From: Rhizobium sp. 32-5/1
GTDB lineage: Bacteria > Pseudomonadota > Alphaproteobacteria > Rhizobiales > Rhizobiaceae
DNA: 64,000 nt
Direction: 5' to 3'
Assembly: GCF_029537235.1 (NCBI RefSeq)
Contig: NZ_CP120638.1
Location: 2,916,501-2,980,500, forward strand
Positions 38,637-52,006 of the stretch are shown one piece after another. A program made the position numbers and the translations under genes. Position 1 is the stretch's first letter. Each line of letters opens with the position of its first letter. The notes under the pieces were generated by a model. It had not been told where the DNA came from, ran no database searches, and was given only the letters and a program-made list of their open reading frames with translations.

Positions 38637-40367
38637 ACTTCCGCAGCGACCAGACGAACGGGTGCTGCGCCAGCTGGTAGCGGCGCTGATTTTCGAGGGC
38701 ATCGTTCCAGTGCGGCAAAGCGCCGGCGAAGGAGATATCGTGTTCGACTGGCCGCAAGGGCAGGGGAGATGCAGGTAGACTTCCGCTGCAGGGGCAGCAT
38801 CGGTGCGTTTGGACGTCCAAGGCTGGCTTCGGGATCTGTGGAAATGCGGGCTCCAGATGAGCCGTGGAAACCCGCCTCGCTGGAAGCGCTGATTGCCGAT
38901 TTGCCGGGACCGCTCGTCCATCGCCAGCGGCTGCTCGACGAGTTGCAGCAGACGATTGCCTTTTGCCGGCTGAATGACGAGGCCCTAACACCGCGGCTTC
39001 GCCGCCAGATGTCGCTTGCGCAACTCGAAGGCGCGCTCGAGGAAGGGCACCCCTATCATCCCTGCTTCAAGGCGAGGACCGGCTTTTCTGCATCCGATCA
39101 TCTGAGCTACGGCCCTGAAGCCGGAAACGCATTCCAGCTTGTCTGGCTGCTGGTTTCCCGCCGTCATATCCGGCAGGCCTTGCCCCAAAGCGAGGCTGAT
39201 TTCTGGCTGCACGAACTTGGCCCGGAGACGTGGTCGCAACTCCAGCAAAAACGCGACGAGCTGCGGCTCAACGCGTCCGATTTCGGGCTCATCCCTCTGC
39301 ATCCATGGCAGTGGGAAAACCTGCGCATCTCTCTGCTATCGCCGTGGATCGAGGCTGGCGACGCCTATTTTCTCGGGCCGATGGGCGACAGCTACACGGC
39401 GACGCAATCGATCCGGACGCTGATGAATGACAGCCGGCCCATGGCTGCCAGCATCAAGCTGCCGATGAACCTCGTCAACACATCCTCCCGTCGTATCCTG
39501 GAGCCGCATTCGGTCTGCACGGCACCCGTGATTTCGGAGTGGATCGGCGGGATCGTTGCGCAAGACCACCTGTTCCGGTCGCGCTACCCGATGACTATCC
39601 TTCGCGAATATGCCGGCATCATCGCCGACGCAGAGGGTGATCTGGCCGGCCAGGTCGGTGCGATCTGGCGACAGAGCGCCGAGGCGACGCTTCTGCCAGG
39701 CGAAGCGATCGTGCCGCTCAATGCCCTGATGATGAGCGAGCATGATGGGCGGCCCTTTGCCGATGACTGGATCCAGGCGCATGGGCTGATGCCGTGGCTC
39801 AACCGGCTCATCGAAGTCATCGTTTTACCGGTCTGGCACCTCTTGGTTTGCCACGGCATCGCCGTCGAAGCGCATGGGCAAAACATGTTGCTCCTGCATC
39901 GGGATGGCTGGCCGGTCCGACTTATCCTCCGGGACTTCCACGAGAGCATCGAATTTTCGCCATCGTTCCTGCGCGAGCCCGATCTCATGCCGGACTTTGC
40001 ATCGCTGCATCCCGATTACCGAGATGCGCCGCCGGACCGGTTTTACTGGACGGACAATCTTGATTCCCTGCGCGAACTCGTGATGGATACGCTGTTCGTC
40101 TATAATTTGAGCGAAATCTCCCATCTTTTCGAGGAAAGCTACAGTCTGCCGGAAAGCCTTTTCTGGCAGCGGGTGGATGCGTGCCTTGCATCCTATGTCG
40201 AGGACACCGGCATGGCCGGTAGGCAGAGCCTCCTCGGCCACTCCAATGCCAGCATCCTGACCGAATCCCTGATGACGCGGAAGCTCTTCGCGCAGCAGCC
40301 GGAATACCACCACCTCGCGCCGAATCCCCTTGCCGGACACGCGGCCCAACTGAGGAGAAAGCCATGA
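38620..40367 (+). CDS. asbB: NIS siderophore synthetase, IucA/IucC family (AsbB-like, frameshifted)
   Basis: Second synthetase, about 582 residues when repaired; in petrobactin assembly AsbB adds the second polyamine arm. Family motifs include GDSYTATQSIRTLMND, KLPMNLVNTSSRRI and the GIAVEAHGQNMLLL/RDFHESIEF pair. The N-terminal ~49 residues (MPLPHELPQRPDERVLRQ) are in one frame, and a missing G in 38763-38766 shifts the rest. It overlaps the end of asbA by 17 bases and the asbC start by 4. Two tandem NIS synthetases followed by an adenylating enzyme is the asb arrangement. Confidence 0.86.
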
Positions 40368-41638
40368 TCCGGATCGATGACCGGCTCTATGAACGAGCCT
40401 ATTTCGAAGAATCGTCCGCGCGCTTCGCCAGGGAGACTGGACTGTCCGACGGGCAGGGCGGCCGCTACGCCGTGTGTTTCCCGGAAACGGCCGACTGGCT
40501 GTCTCTGTTTTTTGCAATGCGCAAGGCCGGTGCCAGCGTGTTGCCGATCCATCCCCATACGCCCTTGCCCGCCGCCCGCAAGCTGGCCATCGGGGCCGGC
40601 TGCACGCAGTTGTTCTACAACAGCCTCACGCCAGAAATGCTACAGACCGTTGCGCGACCAGACAGTGAAGGGCAGTTGCTGCAGATGAGTTCCGGCACCA
40701 CCGGTGCGGCGAAATGCGTGGCGCGGAGCTGGGCGGAGATCGATCGCGAGGTCGAAACCTATGTCCGGACTTTCCGGGAGCCGGAAGACATGACCCCGGT
40801 TATCGCCTGCCCGACGACCCATTCCTATGGTCTGATCTGCGGTATTCTCGTTGCGCTTCAACGCGGCCAGACGCCTGTTGTCGTCAACACGGCGAACCCC
40901 AAATATCTCATGGGCAAGCTGCGCGACATTGAGCGACCGCTGCTTTATTCCTCGCCGGCCATCCTCAACACGCTGGCCCGACTTTTGCCAGCAGGCGAAA
41001 AAATCCATGCGATCATGACCTCGGGGACGCTTCTGCCTGATCCGTGGTTTGCGCAGGTCCGCTCCGCCAGCCGTTTCATGTTCCAGCAATATGGCTGCTC
41101 GGAATCCGGCTGCATCGCCATCAACCCCGAGGTCACGTCGGCCGGCGACATGGGTTTCGTGCTTCCGCATCTGCGCGCTCAGACAGGGCGCAGTCGCGAC
41201 GATGCCGCTGAGATCGTTGTTTCGGGCGATGCCGGGGCTGCGGTCCACACCCGCGACCTCGGCTATTTGCGCGACGACGGGATGCTGGTTTTCCTGTCGC
41301 GGATGGACGACATGATCAACGTTTCCGGCCTTAACGTCTATCCCGGGGATGTCGAGGATGCCGTGATGGCCATGCCTGGCGTCACCGACGCCGTGGCTTT
41401 CCGCAAGAGCGACCGCTTTGCCGGCGAGCGCGTCGCGCTGCTGTTCAGCGCCAGCGAAATCGTTGCGCCTCCGGCGGTCCGCGAATGGTGCATCGCCAAT
41501 CTCGCCAGCCATCAGCTACCGATGGAAATCCTGCAGGTCGATGCCGTTCCCCGGCAGGCGAACGGCAAGATCAGCCGGCGGGAAATCGCCGCCCGCCACG
41601 CCGCCGGCGAATTTCGGAAGTTGGAGGCTGCAGAATGA
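40364..41638 (+). CDS. asbC: AMP-dependent aryl-acid ligase (AsbC-like)
   Basis: Adenylating enzyme of 424 residues. The phosphate-binding loop reads MSSGTTGAAKC; the nucleotide-binding motif is FQQYGCSESGC; the hinge region is LSRMDDMINVSGLNVYP; the C-terminal lysine is in QANGKISRREI. The length is close to AsbC and shorter than typical acyl-CoA ligases. In the petrobactin pathway it activates 3,4-dihydroxybenzoate and loads it on the AsbD carrier. It overlaps asbB and asbD by ATGA-type junctions. Confidence 0.87.
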   Translation: MIRIDDRLYERAYFEESSARFARETGLSDGQGGRYAVCFPETADWLSLFFAMRKAGASVLPIHPHTPLPAARKLAIGAGCTQLFYNSLTPEMLQTVARPDSEGQLLQMSSGTTGAAKCVARSWAEIDREVETYVRTFREPEDMTPVIACPTTHSYGLICGILVALQRGQTPVVVNTANPKYLMGKLRDIERPLLYSSPAILNTLARLLPAGEKIHAIMTSGTLLPDPWFAQVRSASRFMFQQYGCSESGCIAINPEVTSAGDMGFVLPHLRAQTGRSRDDAAEIVVSGDAGAAVHTRDLGYLRDDGMLVFLSRMDDMINVSGLNVYPGDVEDAVMAMPGVTDAVAFRKSDRFAGERVALLFSASEIVAPPAVREWCIANLASHQLPMEILQVDAVPRQANGKISRREIAARHAAGEFRKLEAAE

Positions 41639-41893
41639 GTCGCGACGAGATCATGGCGGCCGTGTTTGCCATCCTGTCCGAGCAGATGATGCACCCGCAT
41701 CTCGAAGGTTTTGCGCCAGAGGCGCGGCTGAACGAAGACCTGTATCTCGATTCCGTGCTGATCCTGCAGATTTTTCTCAATCTGGAACTGGAATATGGCC
41801 TGCCCATGCCGGAAAAGGCGATCAGCAAACAGGACGTCGCGACGGTCGCGGATTTTATCGCCCTGTTTGATCCGGAGGCGGCAGCCGTGCTTT
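41635..41893 (+). CDS. asbD: Aryl carrier protein (AsbD-like); 3' end unclear, possibly fused to AsbE
   Basis: Small phosphopantetheinyl carrier, about 85 residues visible (MSRDEIMAAVFAILSEQMM). The serine that would be pantetheinylated is in NEDLYLDSVLILQ. No stop codon follows in this frame before the AsbE-like sequence. If one T is restored at 41891-41893, the frame runs straight into AsbE, giving a single AsbD-AsbE polypeptide. Either the two proteins are fused here or a stop was lost with another error. Confidence 0.8.
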
Positions 41894-42939
41894 CTATTCC
41901 GGTACCGATTATCGCGGGGAGGGCGTTCACGGCGAGGCGCCTTACGATATCAAGGTGCATTGCTTCGTCAGTTGCGTCTGCGAGGCGGTCAAGCGCGCCG
42001 GGCTCGACCACCGCCCGTTCTATTTCGGTGTCTGGGATGCAAAATTCGTGGTCAACGAAAAATGGCAGCTTCGCTATCACGCGCCCGAGATCAGCCAGGA
42101 GTTTTCCCGCAGCTGGTTCGAACGGCTTTACGGCGTGACGGTGCGCGAGTGGTACGATCCAGATCTGACCAAGCTCGAGAACCTTGGCATGATGCTCGAT
42201 CTCGTCGAGAGGCGACCCGAGACCGGGTACGTCATGGTGATGCTCGATATGTTCCACCTGCCGGAACGCGAGAACAAGTTCAACCAGAACCCGTTTCCGC
42301 ATTACCTGATGCTGTCGAAGACGGAAAATCCTGAAAACTGGTTCGTGCTCGATCCGGACTACCGCTGGCAGGGGAGATCGCCCGCGACAAGATTATCCAC
42401 GCGGCGATGCAGCCAACGGTCGGCGGTGGCTATGTGTTCGATCGGGCGCAGGCGCGCGTTCCCGACGCCGCCGATCTTCGGGCTTATTTTGAAGCCTGCT
42501 TCGTTCCCGATCGCAATCCATTGATCGGCAGCCTGCGCGAGATCGTCACGGCGCATGTGGAGGCGCGCGACGGAACGCGTCTCGAAGACCTTGATCTTGC
42601 GCTTCGGGAATTGCCGGTGATCACCATTCGCAAATATGCCTATGAACACGGCTTTGCATTTTTCTGGCGGGCGCTGAAATTGCCCGCAGTCGAATTCGAT
42701 CTCTGGTGCGACGAGATCGAAGCGCTCGTCAACGAACTGAAGACGCTGCAATACGCCTGCATGAAGCTGTCCCAGACCGGCGATCGCGCCCATGTGGCCC
42801 CGCTTCTTAAGCATCTGAACGAAGCGGATCGCCTCGAAAGCAAGATCAAGGGCAAGCTCGGCGAGATATTCGACCTCTGGTGCCGGCAGCAGTTTCCGGC
42901 GGTACTGGATACCCCCTATCAAGGAGGACTGTGCGATGA
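41887..42939 (+). CDS. asbE: Petrobactin condensing enzyme AsbE-like (frameshifted)
   Basis: Transfers dihydroxybenzoyl from the carrier to the polyamine arms in petrobactin synthesis. Visible blocks: EAPYDIKVHCFVSCVCEAV, HRPFYFGVWDAKFVV, MLDMFHLPERENKFNQNPF, QPTVGGGYVFD, IRKYAYEHGFAFFW. Breaks occur at 41891-41893 (start region), 42371-42374 (repairs to RWQGEIARDKII), and probably in CCCCC at 42912-42916, which would end the gene at 42939 in an ATGA overlap with asbF. The start may be a GTG at 41887 or there may be none, if fused to AsbD. Recognised from the AsbE family rather than from a generic domain. Confidence 0.83.
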
Positions 42940-43798
42940 AGGTCTCGCTCTGCACCATCACCTTTCGCCATCACCTGATTTCCTCGGGGAGATCGCCACC
43001 TTTGCACGCGCAAACGATTTCCAGGGCATCGAGCTGTGGGCCGCCCATGGTCGCAACATGGCGCAGCAGCCTGATCGCAATGCCGATTTGCTTTCAGCCT
43101 TCGGGCTGTCCGTGCCGATGATCAGCGACTACCTGCCAGTGGATGCCGATCGGCTGACGCTCGAGCGTCAGGCAACCGACGTCTGCCGCATGGCGCGCCG
43201 CTGGCGGGCGGGTAAGATCCGGACTTTCGCTGGAAATCGCGCCAGTGCCTCCGTTTCGGCGGAGGAACGACGATCGATCGCCCGGCGCCTGCGGGATATC
43301 TGCGCGATCACCGCCGATTTCGGCATTCACCTCCTGGTCGAAATTCATCCGAATACGCTGGCGGATACGGCGGCTTCGACGCTGGAGCTGATCGATGCGG
43401 TCGATCATCCGTTTTTTGCGATCAATTTCGATACGCTGCATGTCTGGGAAGGCGGCGACGATCCCGTTGCCGTGCATCGGACAATGAAGCCGTTCATCCG
43501 CCACTACCATCTGAAGAACATCCGCGACCGCTCCGATCTTGATGTCTTCGAGCCCGCCAATGTCTATGCCGCTTCCGGCCGCCGCGAGGGAATGACGCCG
43601 TTGTTCCAGGGCGCAGTCGATTACATGCGTTTTCTCGGCGAGATTTCCGACGATCCAGAGACGGAAGTCTCGCTCGAATGGTTCGGTCCAAACTGCATGG
43701 ACGTGCTGCGCAAGGATCGCCGCGCGATCGGGCATTTCGTGGAGCGCCGCGAACCGCCACGCCTGTCCGTCAATTTCCTAGGAGCCATGTCATCATGA
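42936..43798 (+). CDS. asbF: 3-dehydroshikimate dehydratase (AsbF-like, frameshifted)
   Basis: TIM-barrel metal enzyme making 3,4-dihydroxybenzoate (protocatechuate) from 3-dehydroshikimate; about 287 residues when repaired. The N-terminus MKVSLCTITFRHHLIS is followed, after one missing G at 42986-42989, by GEIATFARANDFQGIELW. Candidate metal ligands lie in LLVEIHPNTL, INFDTLHVWE, IRHYHLKNI and SLEWFG, the pattern of Bacillus AsbF. AAGGAGGA precedes the ATG. This gene marks the cluster as making the unusual 3,4-catecholate rather than the 2,3-isomer. Confidence 0.9.
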
Positions 43799-44721
43799 TC
43801 ACCAAAACAGTCCTGTCGATGATCCACCGCTTGTCATTCGGTATTGGCCTTGCAGTCGTTTCCGTTCCGTCAATGTCTTTTGCCGCCGACATCGCTACCG
43901 CGACCGGTGCCGTCGCTGTCGAGATCCAACCGGCGAAAATTGCAGTGTTCGATATCGCAGCGCTCGATACGCTTGATAGCCTCGGCATTCGGCCGGCCGG
44001 CATTCCCTCCAATCTCTATCTGCCGCAACTGGATCATCTGAAGGAAACTGGTACCGCCGTCGGCGACATCTTCGAGCCGAACCTCGAGGCTCTGAGCGAA
44101 CTCGCTCCAGACTTGATCATTGTCGGTGGGCGCTCCTCGACACAGGTCGAGGCGACCTCGCAGGTCGCGCTGACGATCGACATGACTATGGATGGCGACG
44201 ATCTTCTGAGCCAAGCGAAAGACCGCCTGTCGGCCTATGGCGTGCTGTTTGCCAGACAAGAGGAAGCCAAGGCGGCCGCAGCCAAGCTCGATGCCGCCGT
44301 GGAAAAGGCCCGCGCCGCCGTCAAGGGCAGGGGCACGGCGCTGATCATCATGACAAATGGGCCGAAAATCTCTGCCTATGGCCCGGGTTCCCGCTTCGGC
44401 TGGGTGCATTCCTCGCTCGATCTGCCCGCCGCCGTCCCGGATGTTGACGCGGCGACCCATGGCGAGGCGGTGTCGTTCGAGTTTGTCCGCAAGGCCAATC
44501 CCGACTGGTTGCTGGTGCTGGACCGGGCCGCCGCCATCGGTGCCGATGATCAGAACGCCAAGACGACGCTCGACAACGAACTGGTGGCCGAGACCACGGC
44601 CTGGAAAAAGGGGCAGGTGATCTACCTTCCGGCCGGTGATTTCTATATTGCCGCCGGCGGCGTGCAGGCCATGAGTCGCGTCTTCACGGCCATTGCGGAC
44701 GCCTATTCCAACAAGCCATGA
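43795..44721 (+). CDS. Siderophore ABC transporter binding protein, FatB/YclQ family
   Basis: Periplasmic receptor of 308 residues. The signal peptide (LSFGIGLAVVSVPSMSFAAD) is clear. Family-specific segments match the petrobactin-binding FatB/YclQ group: VFDIAALDTLDSLGI, VGDIFEPNLEALSELAPDLIIVGGR, ISAYGPGSRFGWVH, ATHGEAVSFEFV, NPDWLLVLDR. It overlaps asbF and the next permease by ATGA junctions, so synthesis and uptake genes are translationally linked. Confidence 0.9.
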   Translation: MITKTVLSMIHRLSFGIGLAVVSVPSMSFAADIATATGAVAVEIQPAKIAVFDIAALDTLDSLGIRPAGIPSNLYLPQLDHLKETGTAVGDIFEPNLEALSELAPDLIIVGGRSSTQVEATSQVALTIDMTMDGDDLLSQAKDRLSAYGVLFARQEEAKAAAAKLDAAVEKARAAVKGRGTALIIMTNGPKISAYGPGSRFGWVHSSLDLPAAVPDVDAATHGEAVSFEFVRKANPDWLLVLDRAAAIGADDQNAKTTLDNELVAETTAWKKGQVIYLPAGDFYIAAGGVQAMSRVFTAIADAYSNKP

Positions 44722-45697
44722 TTACACTGAATGCGCGCTGCAAGAGATGGACGATCGGCCTTGTTGCCGGTCTCGGCAGCCTGCTGCTTTTTTCCTCAGT
44801 CTTGCGGTGGGCGCGGACACATTGCCGATGAGCCGGTTGCTTGACGATCCGCAGGCGCTGCAGCTTTTCCTCGCCAGCCGCTTGCCGCGCACGCTGGCGG
44901 CGATGCTGACCGGGGCGGGGCTGGCGATTGCCGGGCTTATTATGCAGACGCTGGCCCGCAACCGTTTCGTGGAACCGGCAACGGCGGGCACGGCCCAGAG
45001 TGCTGCCCTCGGCATCCTGCTCGCTACGCTGGTTTTTCCGGGCGCATCGTTGGCGGTGAAAACCTTGATCGCCAGCGTCGCTGCACTTCTCGGTACCTCG
45101 GTCTTTTTGATGACGGCCCACCGCCTGCCGCCGACCCAGCCGTTTCTCGTTCCGTTGTTTGGGCTCGTCTACGGCGGTGTCATCGGTGCCATCGTCACTT
45201 TTGTCGGATGGCAGGCAGACCTGCTGCAGTTCCTCGATATCTGGACCAATGGAGAATTCTCCGGCGTCGTCCGTGGCCGCTATGAATTGCTTTGGGGAAC
45301 GGCTGTCATGATCGCCCTGGCCTGGTGGGTGGCGGATCGGCTGACGGTTGTGTCGCTTGGACGCGATGTCAGCGTCGGGCTGGGATTGAGCTATCAGCGG
45401 ACGCTGCAACTGGGCCTGGTCATCGTCTCGGTCATTTCTGCGCTGACCGTCGTCATCGTCGGCATCATACCATTTGTCGGCCTTGTCATTCCCAATCTCG
45501 TATCGCGCCTGATGGGTGACAACCTGCGCGGAACGATCCCGTGGGTGGCTGGTAGCGGTGCCATGCTGGTGCTTTGCTGCGATCTCATCGGCCGGCTTCT
45601 ACGCTACCCCTATGAAATTCCCGTTGCGACCGTCATGGGCATCGTCGGTGGGCTGCTGTTTCTCAGGTTGATGTTCCTTCGGTCCGCGCATGCCTGA
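44718..45697 (+). CDS. Siderophore ABC transporter permease, FecCD family (frameshifted)
   Basis: Inner-membrane permease of about 326 residues when repaired. The conserved motif GAGLAIAGLIMQTLARN and the cytoplasmic-loop region GIIPFVGLVIPNLVSRLMG are those of FecCD-type permeases. One T is missing in the run at 44788-44793; restoring it joins the N-terminal MITLNARCKRWTIG to FFLSLAVGADTLPMSRLL. Its ATGA overlaps the binding-protein stop. It forms a heterodimer with the next gene product. Confidence 0.89.
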
Positions 45698-46631
45698 TCG
45701 CCGTCTCATCGTTCTTCTGGCTCTCGCCCTTCTTTCCGTGCTGGTTTTCATGCTGGCCGGCTTGCGCGGCAATATCGCCTTCGTGCTCGAATTGCGTGCC
45801 TTGAAGCTGCTGGCGCTGCTGCAGGTGGCCGTCTCGATTGCGATTTCCACGGTGCTGTTCCAGACGGTGACGGCTAACCGCATCCTCACGCCTTCGATCA
45901 TGGGGCTCGACGCACTCTATGTCTTCGGCCAGACCGCGCTGGTTTTCCTCTTGGGCGGGCTCGGTTACGCCAGCCTGAACGGCGGCTTCAAGTTCGGCAT
46001 GGAAGTTGTGCTGATGGTCGCGCTCGCCATGGCCCTCCTCTGGCCAATGCTGCGGGCGCGGATGGACATGGGGCTGATGCTTCTGATGGGCGTAACGCTT
46101 GGCATTCTTTTCCGCAGCCTGCAGGCGCTCCTGGCGCGTATGCTCGATCCGAATGCCTTTGCCGTCGTGCAGGGTGCGAGCTTTGCCAATTTCAATGCGT
46201 TGCGGACGGATCTGACCGTGCTCGGGACAGCAATCACCCTTGTCGCCGCCCTCCTCTGTTGGCGCGCGCGTCATCTTCTCGATATCATCGCGCTTGGTCG
46301 GGATGCGGCGATCGGCCTTGGTGTTCCCTGGACCCGTGCGGCGACCGGGCTTTTGCTTCTTGTCTCCGTGCAGGTTGCGGTTTCGACCGCGTTGGTCGGC
46401 CCTGTGGCATTCTTCGGTTTGCTGGTTGCAGCGCTCGCCGCGCGTGTCGTCGGGACGCAGCGGCATGCGGTGCTGTTGCCCGCGGCCGTGCTTGTGGCGA
46501 TCATCGTTCTGGTCGGCGGGCAGGCCCTTCTCCAACATGGGCTGGGCGGCGCTTCCACGCTTGGCGTCATTATCGAATTTGTCGGTGGTCTGGTGTTCCT
46601 GATCCTGCTTGTCCTTGGGAGCCGAAAATGA
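45690..46631 (+). CDS. Siderophore ABC transporter permease, FecCD family (second)
   Basis: A 313-residue polytopic permease; segments ITPSIMGLDALYVFGQ-like (ILTPSIMGLDALYVF) and VGPVAFFGLLVAALAAR are characteristic. It overlaps the preceding permease gene by 8 bases and the ATPase by 4. Partner subunit of the uptake channel. Confidence 0.9.
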   Translation: MPDRRLIVLLALALLSVLVFMLAGLRGNIAFVLELRALKLLALLQVAVSIAISTVLFQTVTANRILTPSIMGLDALYVFGQTALVFLLGGLGYASLNGGFKFGMEVVLMVALAMALLWPMLRARMDMGLMLLMGVTLGILFRSLQALLARMLDPNAFAVVQGASFANFNALRTDLTVLGTAITLVAALLCWRARHLLDIIALGRDAAIGLGVPWTRAATGLLLLVSVQVAVSTALVGPVAFFGLLVAALAARVVGTQRHAVLLPAAVLVAIIVLVGGQALLQHGLGGASTLGVIIEFVGGLVFLILLVLGSRK

Positions 46632-47386
46632 TCCTGATCGAGAATGTCTCTTTTTCCCACCGCGATGTGCCCATCCTGCGCGACATCAATCTGGCCTTGC
46701 CGAAGGGCGGGATCACCGCTCTCGTAGGCCCGAATGGCGCCGGGAAATCGAGCCTCCTCTCCCTGGTGGCGCGGCTCCAGCCGCTTCAAAGCGGGCGTAT
46801 CTCGGTCGATGGCCTGCCAGTCGATACGACGCCAAGCCGTCAACTGGCGCAGCGGCTCGCCATTCTGCGGCAGGATGGCATCGTCGCCAGCCGGTTGACC
46901 GTTCGCGAGTTGGTCGGTTTTGGCCGATTTCCGCATCATCAGGGCCGCCCCGGAGCGATCGATCTGGCTTTGGTCGATGCCGCGCTCGAACAATTCGATC
47001 TTGCGCCGTTGGCCGGTCGCTTCATGGATACGCTGTCCGGCGGACAAAGGCAGCGGGCGATGGTGGCGATGACCTTCTGCCAGGGCACGGATTACCTTCT
47101 GCTCGACGAACCGCTCAACAATCTCGACATGTTCCATGCCCGGCAATTGATGCAGGCCTTGCGGCGGATTGCCGACGAGGCGGCCAGAACGGCGATCATC
47201 GTCCTGCACGACATCAATCAGGCTGCCGCCTATGCCGACAGGATCGTGGCCATGCGCGACGGCCGGGTGATCGTCGATGGTCCGCCGGAGGCGGCTCTGA
47301 CTGAGGAAAACATGGAAGCGGTGTTCGGCTACAGGATTCAAATCGAGCAATACGCCGGAAAGCCGTTCCTGCTGCATCATCTTTAG
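46628..47386 (+). CDS. Siderophore ABC transporter ATP-binding protein
   Basis: ATPase of 252 residues, single domain. Walker A is GPNGAGKSS, the signature is LSGGQRQRA, Walker B is YLLLDEPLNNLD, and the switch His is in IVLHDINQAA. The start at 46628 overlaps the permease stop; the upstream open frame is run-through. Last gene of the receptor-asb-uptake run, followed by a strong terminator hairpin. Confidence 0.93.
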   Translation: MILIENVSFSHRDVPILRDINLALPKGGITALVGPNGAGKSSLLSLVARLQPLQSGRISVDGLPVDTTPSRQLAQRLAILRQDGIVASRLTVRELVGFGRFPHHQGRPGAIDLALVDAALEQFDLAPLAGRFMDTLSGGQRQRAMVAMTFCQGTDYLLLDEPLNNLDMFHARQLMQALRRIADEAARTAIIVLHDINQAAAYADRIVAMRDGRVIVDGPPEAALTEENMEAVFGYRIQIEQYAGKPFLLHHL

Positions 47387-47417
47387 CGGGCACGCCGCGA
47401 TTTCAGATATACACTGG

Positions 47418-47451
47418 ACCGACCTCCGCCGTATCAAGGGCGGAGGTCGGT
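47418..47451. terminator. Bidirectional terminator between the siderophore uptake genes and the RND pump
   Basis: Perfect 13-bp arms (ACCGACCTCCGCC at 47418-47430 and its complement at 47439-47451) with an 8-base loop, followed by TTTATT on the plus strand side. It serves the plus-strand siderophore operon and may also serve the minus-strand RND gene ending at 47456. Confidence 0.8.
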
Positions 47452-47455
47452 CAGT

Positions 47456-50655
<3,200 letters not shown>

Positions 50656-50695
50656 ATCTCGACCCGCCTTTTCGCGTGGTTTTTGAAGGGATCGC

Positions 50696-51925
50696 TTAGT
50701 TCTTGGCGGTCCCGGCAATCGATGCCTGGAGTTGGGTGCTGGTGCCTGTTGTCATCGACACCATTTCGGGCGCGACGAGCGAGCCTGGCCGGATGCGCTG
50801 GAGGCCGTTGACGACGATGCGCTCCTTGGCCTTGAGACCGCTGGTGACAATGCGCAGGCCATCGGCTTTCGCGCCGAGCGAGATTTCGCGGTATTCCGTC
50901 GTGTTGTCGGGCTTCACCACCATGACAAATTTCTTGTTCTGGTCGGTGCCGATCGACCGTTCATGCACAAGTACGGCGTCGGTGGCCTTTGCCTGGCCCA
51001 GGCTGAGCCGCGCGAACTGACCCGGAAGCAGCGTGCCGTTGACGTTGTCAAATTGCGCACGCACGCGGATGGTGCCACTTTCAGGATCGACGCTGTTGTC
51101 GATCAGCTGCAGGCTGCCCTTGACGTCCTCGGCACCAGCCACGTCCATCCGCACCGGCACGCGGTCGATGAAGTTGCGCGCGTTGATGCCATCAGGCAGT
51201 TCGGCAAGAATGCCGGCAACGACGTCCTCGCTGGCCTCGAAGCTTGCATATATGGGGCTGAGCGAAACAAGCTCCGTCAGGACCGGCGAGGACGGACCGG
51301 CGGCGATCAGGTTGCCGGGGGTCATTTCGATCTTGCCGATGCGTCCCGTGATCGGTGCGCGGATTTCCGTATAGCCGAGATTGAGCAACGCCGTTTGCAA
51401 CACGGCCTGTGCTGCTTCGACGTCGGCTTTTGCGCCGGCTTCCCCGTTGATGCGCTGGTCGTAGTCGCTCTGCGAGACTGCGGCTGAGTTCAGAAGCTGT
51501 TTTCCGCGCTTCAGTTCGGTGCTGGCCAGCGAAGCACGAGCTTCGGCAGCAGCCACCGCCGCACGCGCGCGGGCGACTTCCGCTTCATAGGGTGCGGGAT
51601 CGATCGTCACCAGAAGATCGCCCTTCTGGACGACGGCGCCTTCCTGGAAATGCACCGCCTGGATGGCTCCGGCGACACGGGAGCGAAGCTGCACATGATC
51701 GACGGCTTCAAGGCGACCGGAAAACTCGCTCCATTGCGTGATCGGCTTGGCCTCGACGACCGCCACCGAAACGGGCACTGCGGGCGGAGCGGCGGCGGTT
51801 TCGGCAGCGTTGCCTTGACCGGCGGGGCTGCCCTGCATGTCGAAGAAGACGGTGGGCGCGAGTGTAGCTGCGGCCAGAACGAGGCCGGTGGCGAGAAGCT
51901 TTCGTCTGATGTTTGCAAGAGACAT
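50696..51925 (-). CDS. RND efflux periplasmic adaptor (MFP, AcrA/MexA type)
   Basis: Membrane-fusion protein of 409 residues. The N-terminal signal/anchor reads IRRKLLATGLVLAAATLAP. The lipoyl halves (AGAIQAVHFQEGAVVQKGDLL and YTEIRAPITGRIGKIEMTPG) flank an alpha-helical hairpin. No lipobox Cys is evident. An AAGGAT ribosome-binding site precedes the ATG. It leads the two-gene pump operon, divergent from the TetR gene. Confidence 0.93.
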   Translation of the reverse strand: MSLANIRRKLLATGLVLAAATLAPTVFFDMQGSPAGQGNAAETAAAPPAVPVSVAVVEAKPITQWSEFSGRLEAVDHVQLRSRVAGAIQAVHFQEGAVVQKGDLLVTIDPAPYEAEVARARAAVAAAEARASLASTELKRGKQLLNSAAVSQSDYDQRINGEAGAKADVEAAQAVLQTALLNLGYTEIRAPITGRIGKIEMTPGNLIAAGPSSPVLTELVSLSPIYASFEASEDVVAGILAELPDGINARNFIDRVPVRMDVAGAEDVKGSLQLIDNSVDPESGTIRVRAQFDNVNGTLLPGQFARLSLGQAKATDAVLVHERSIGTDQNKKFVMVVKPDNTTEYREISLGAKADGLRIVTSGLKAKERIVVNGLQRIRPGSLVAPEMVSMTTGTSTQLQASIAGTAKN

Positions 51926-52006
51926 CGGGATTTATCCTTGTTTCTGACGTTTTTTGCGAATACGCTTTGCTGGCCTTGGGAGGACGAAGTGTCGCGTTGA
52001 CGTTCA

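Noticed and set aside
36846..40367. Rhizobactin 1021 or vicibactin synthesis genes
   Set aside because: Two IucA/IucC genes would fit rhizobactin, but the following AsbC/D/E/F-type genes, especially the 3-dehydroshikimate dehydratase, fit the petrobactin route; no rhbA/rhbB-type or NRPS genes are present.
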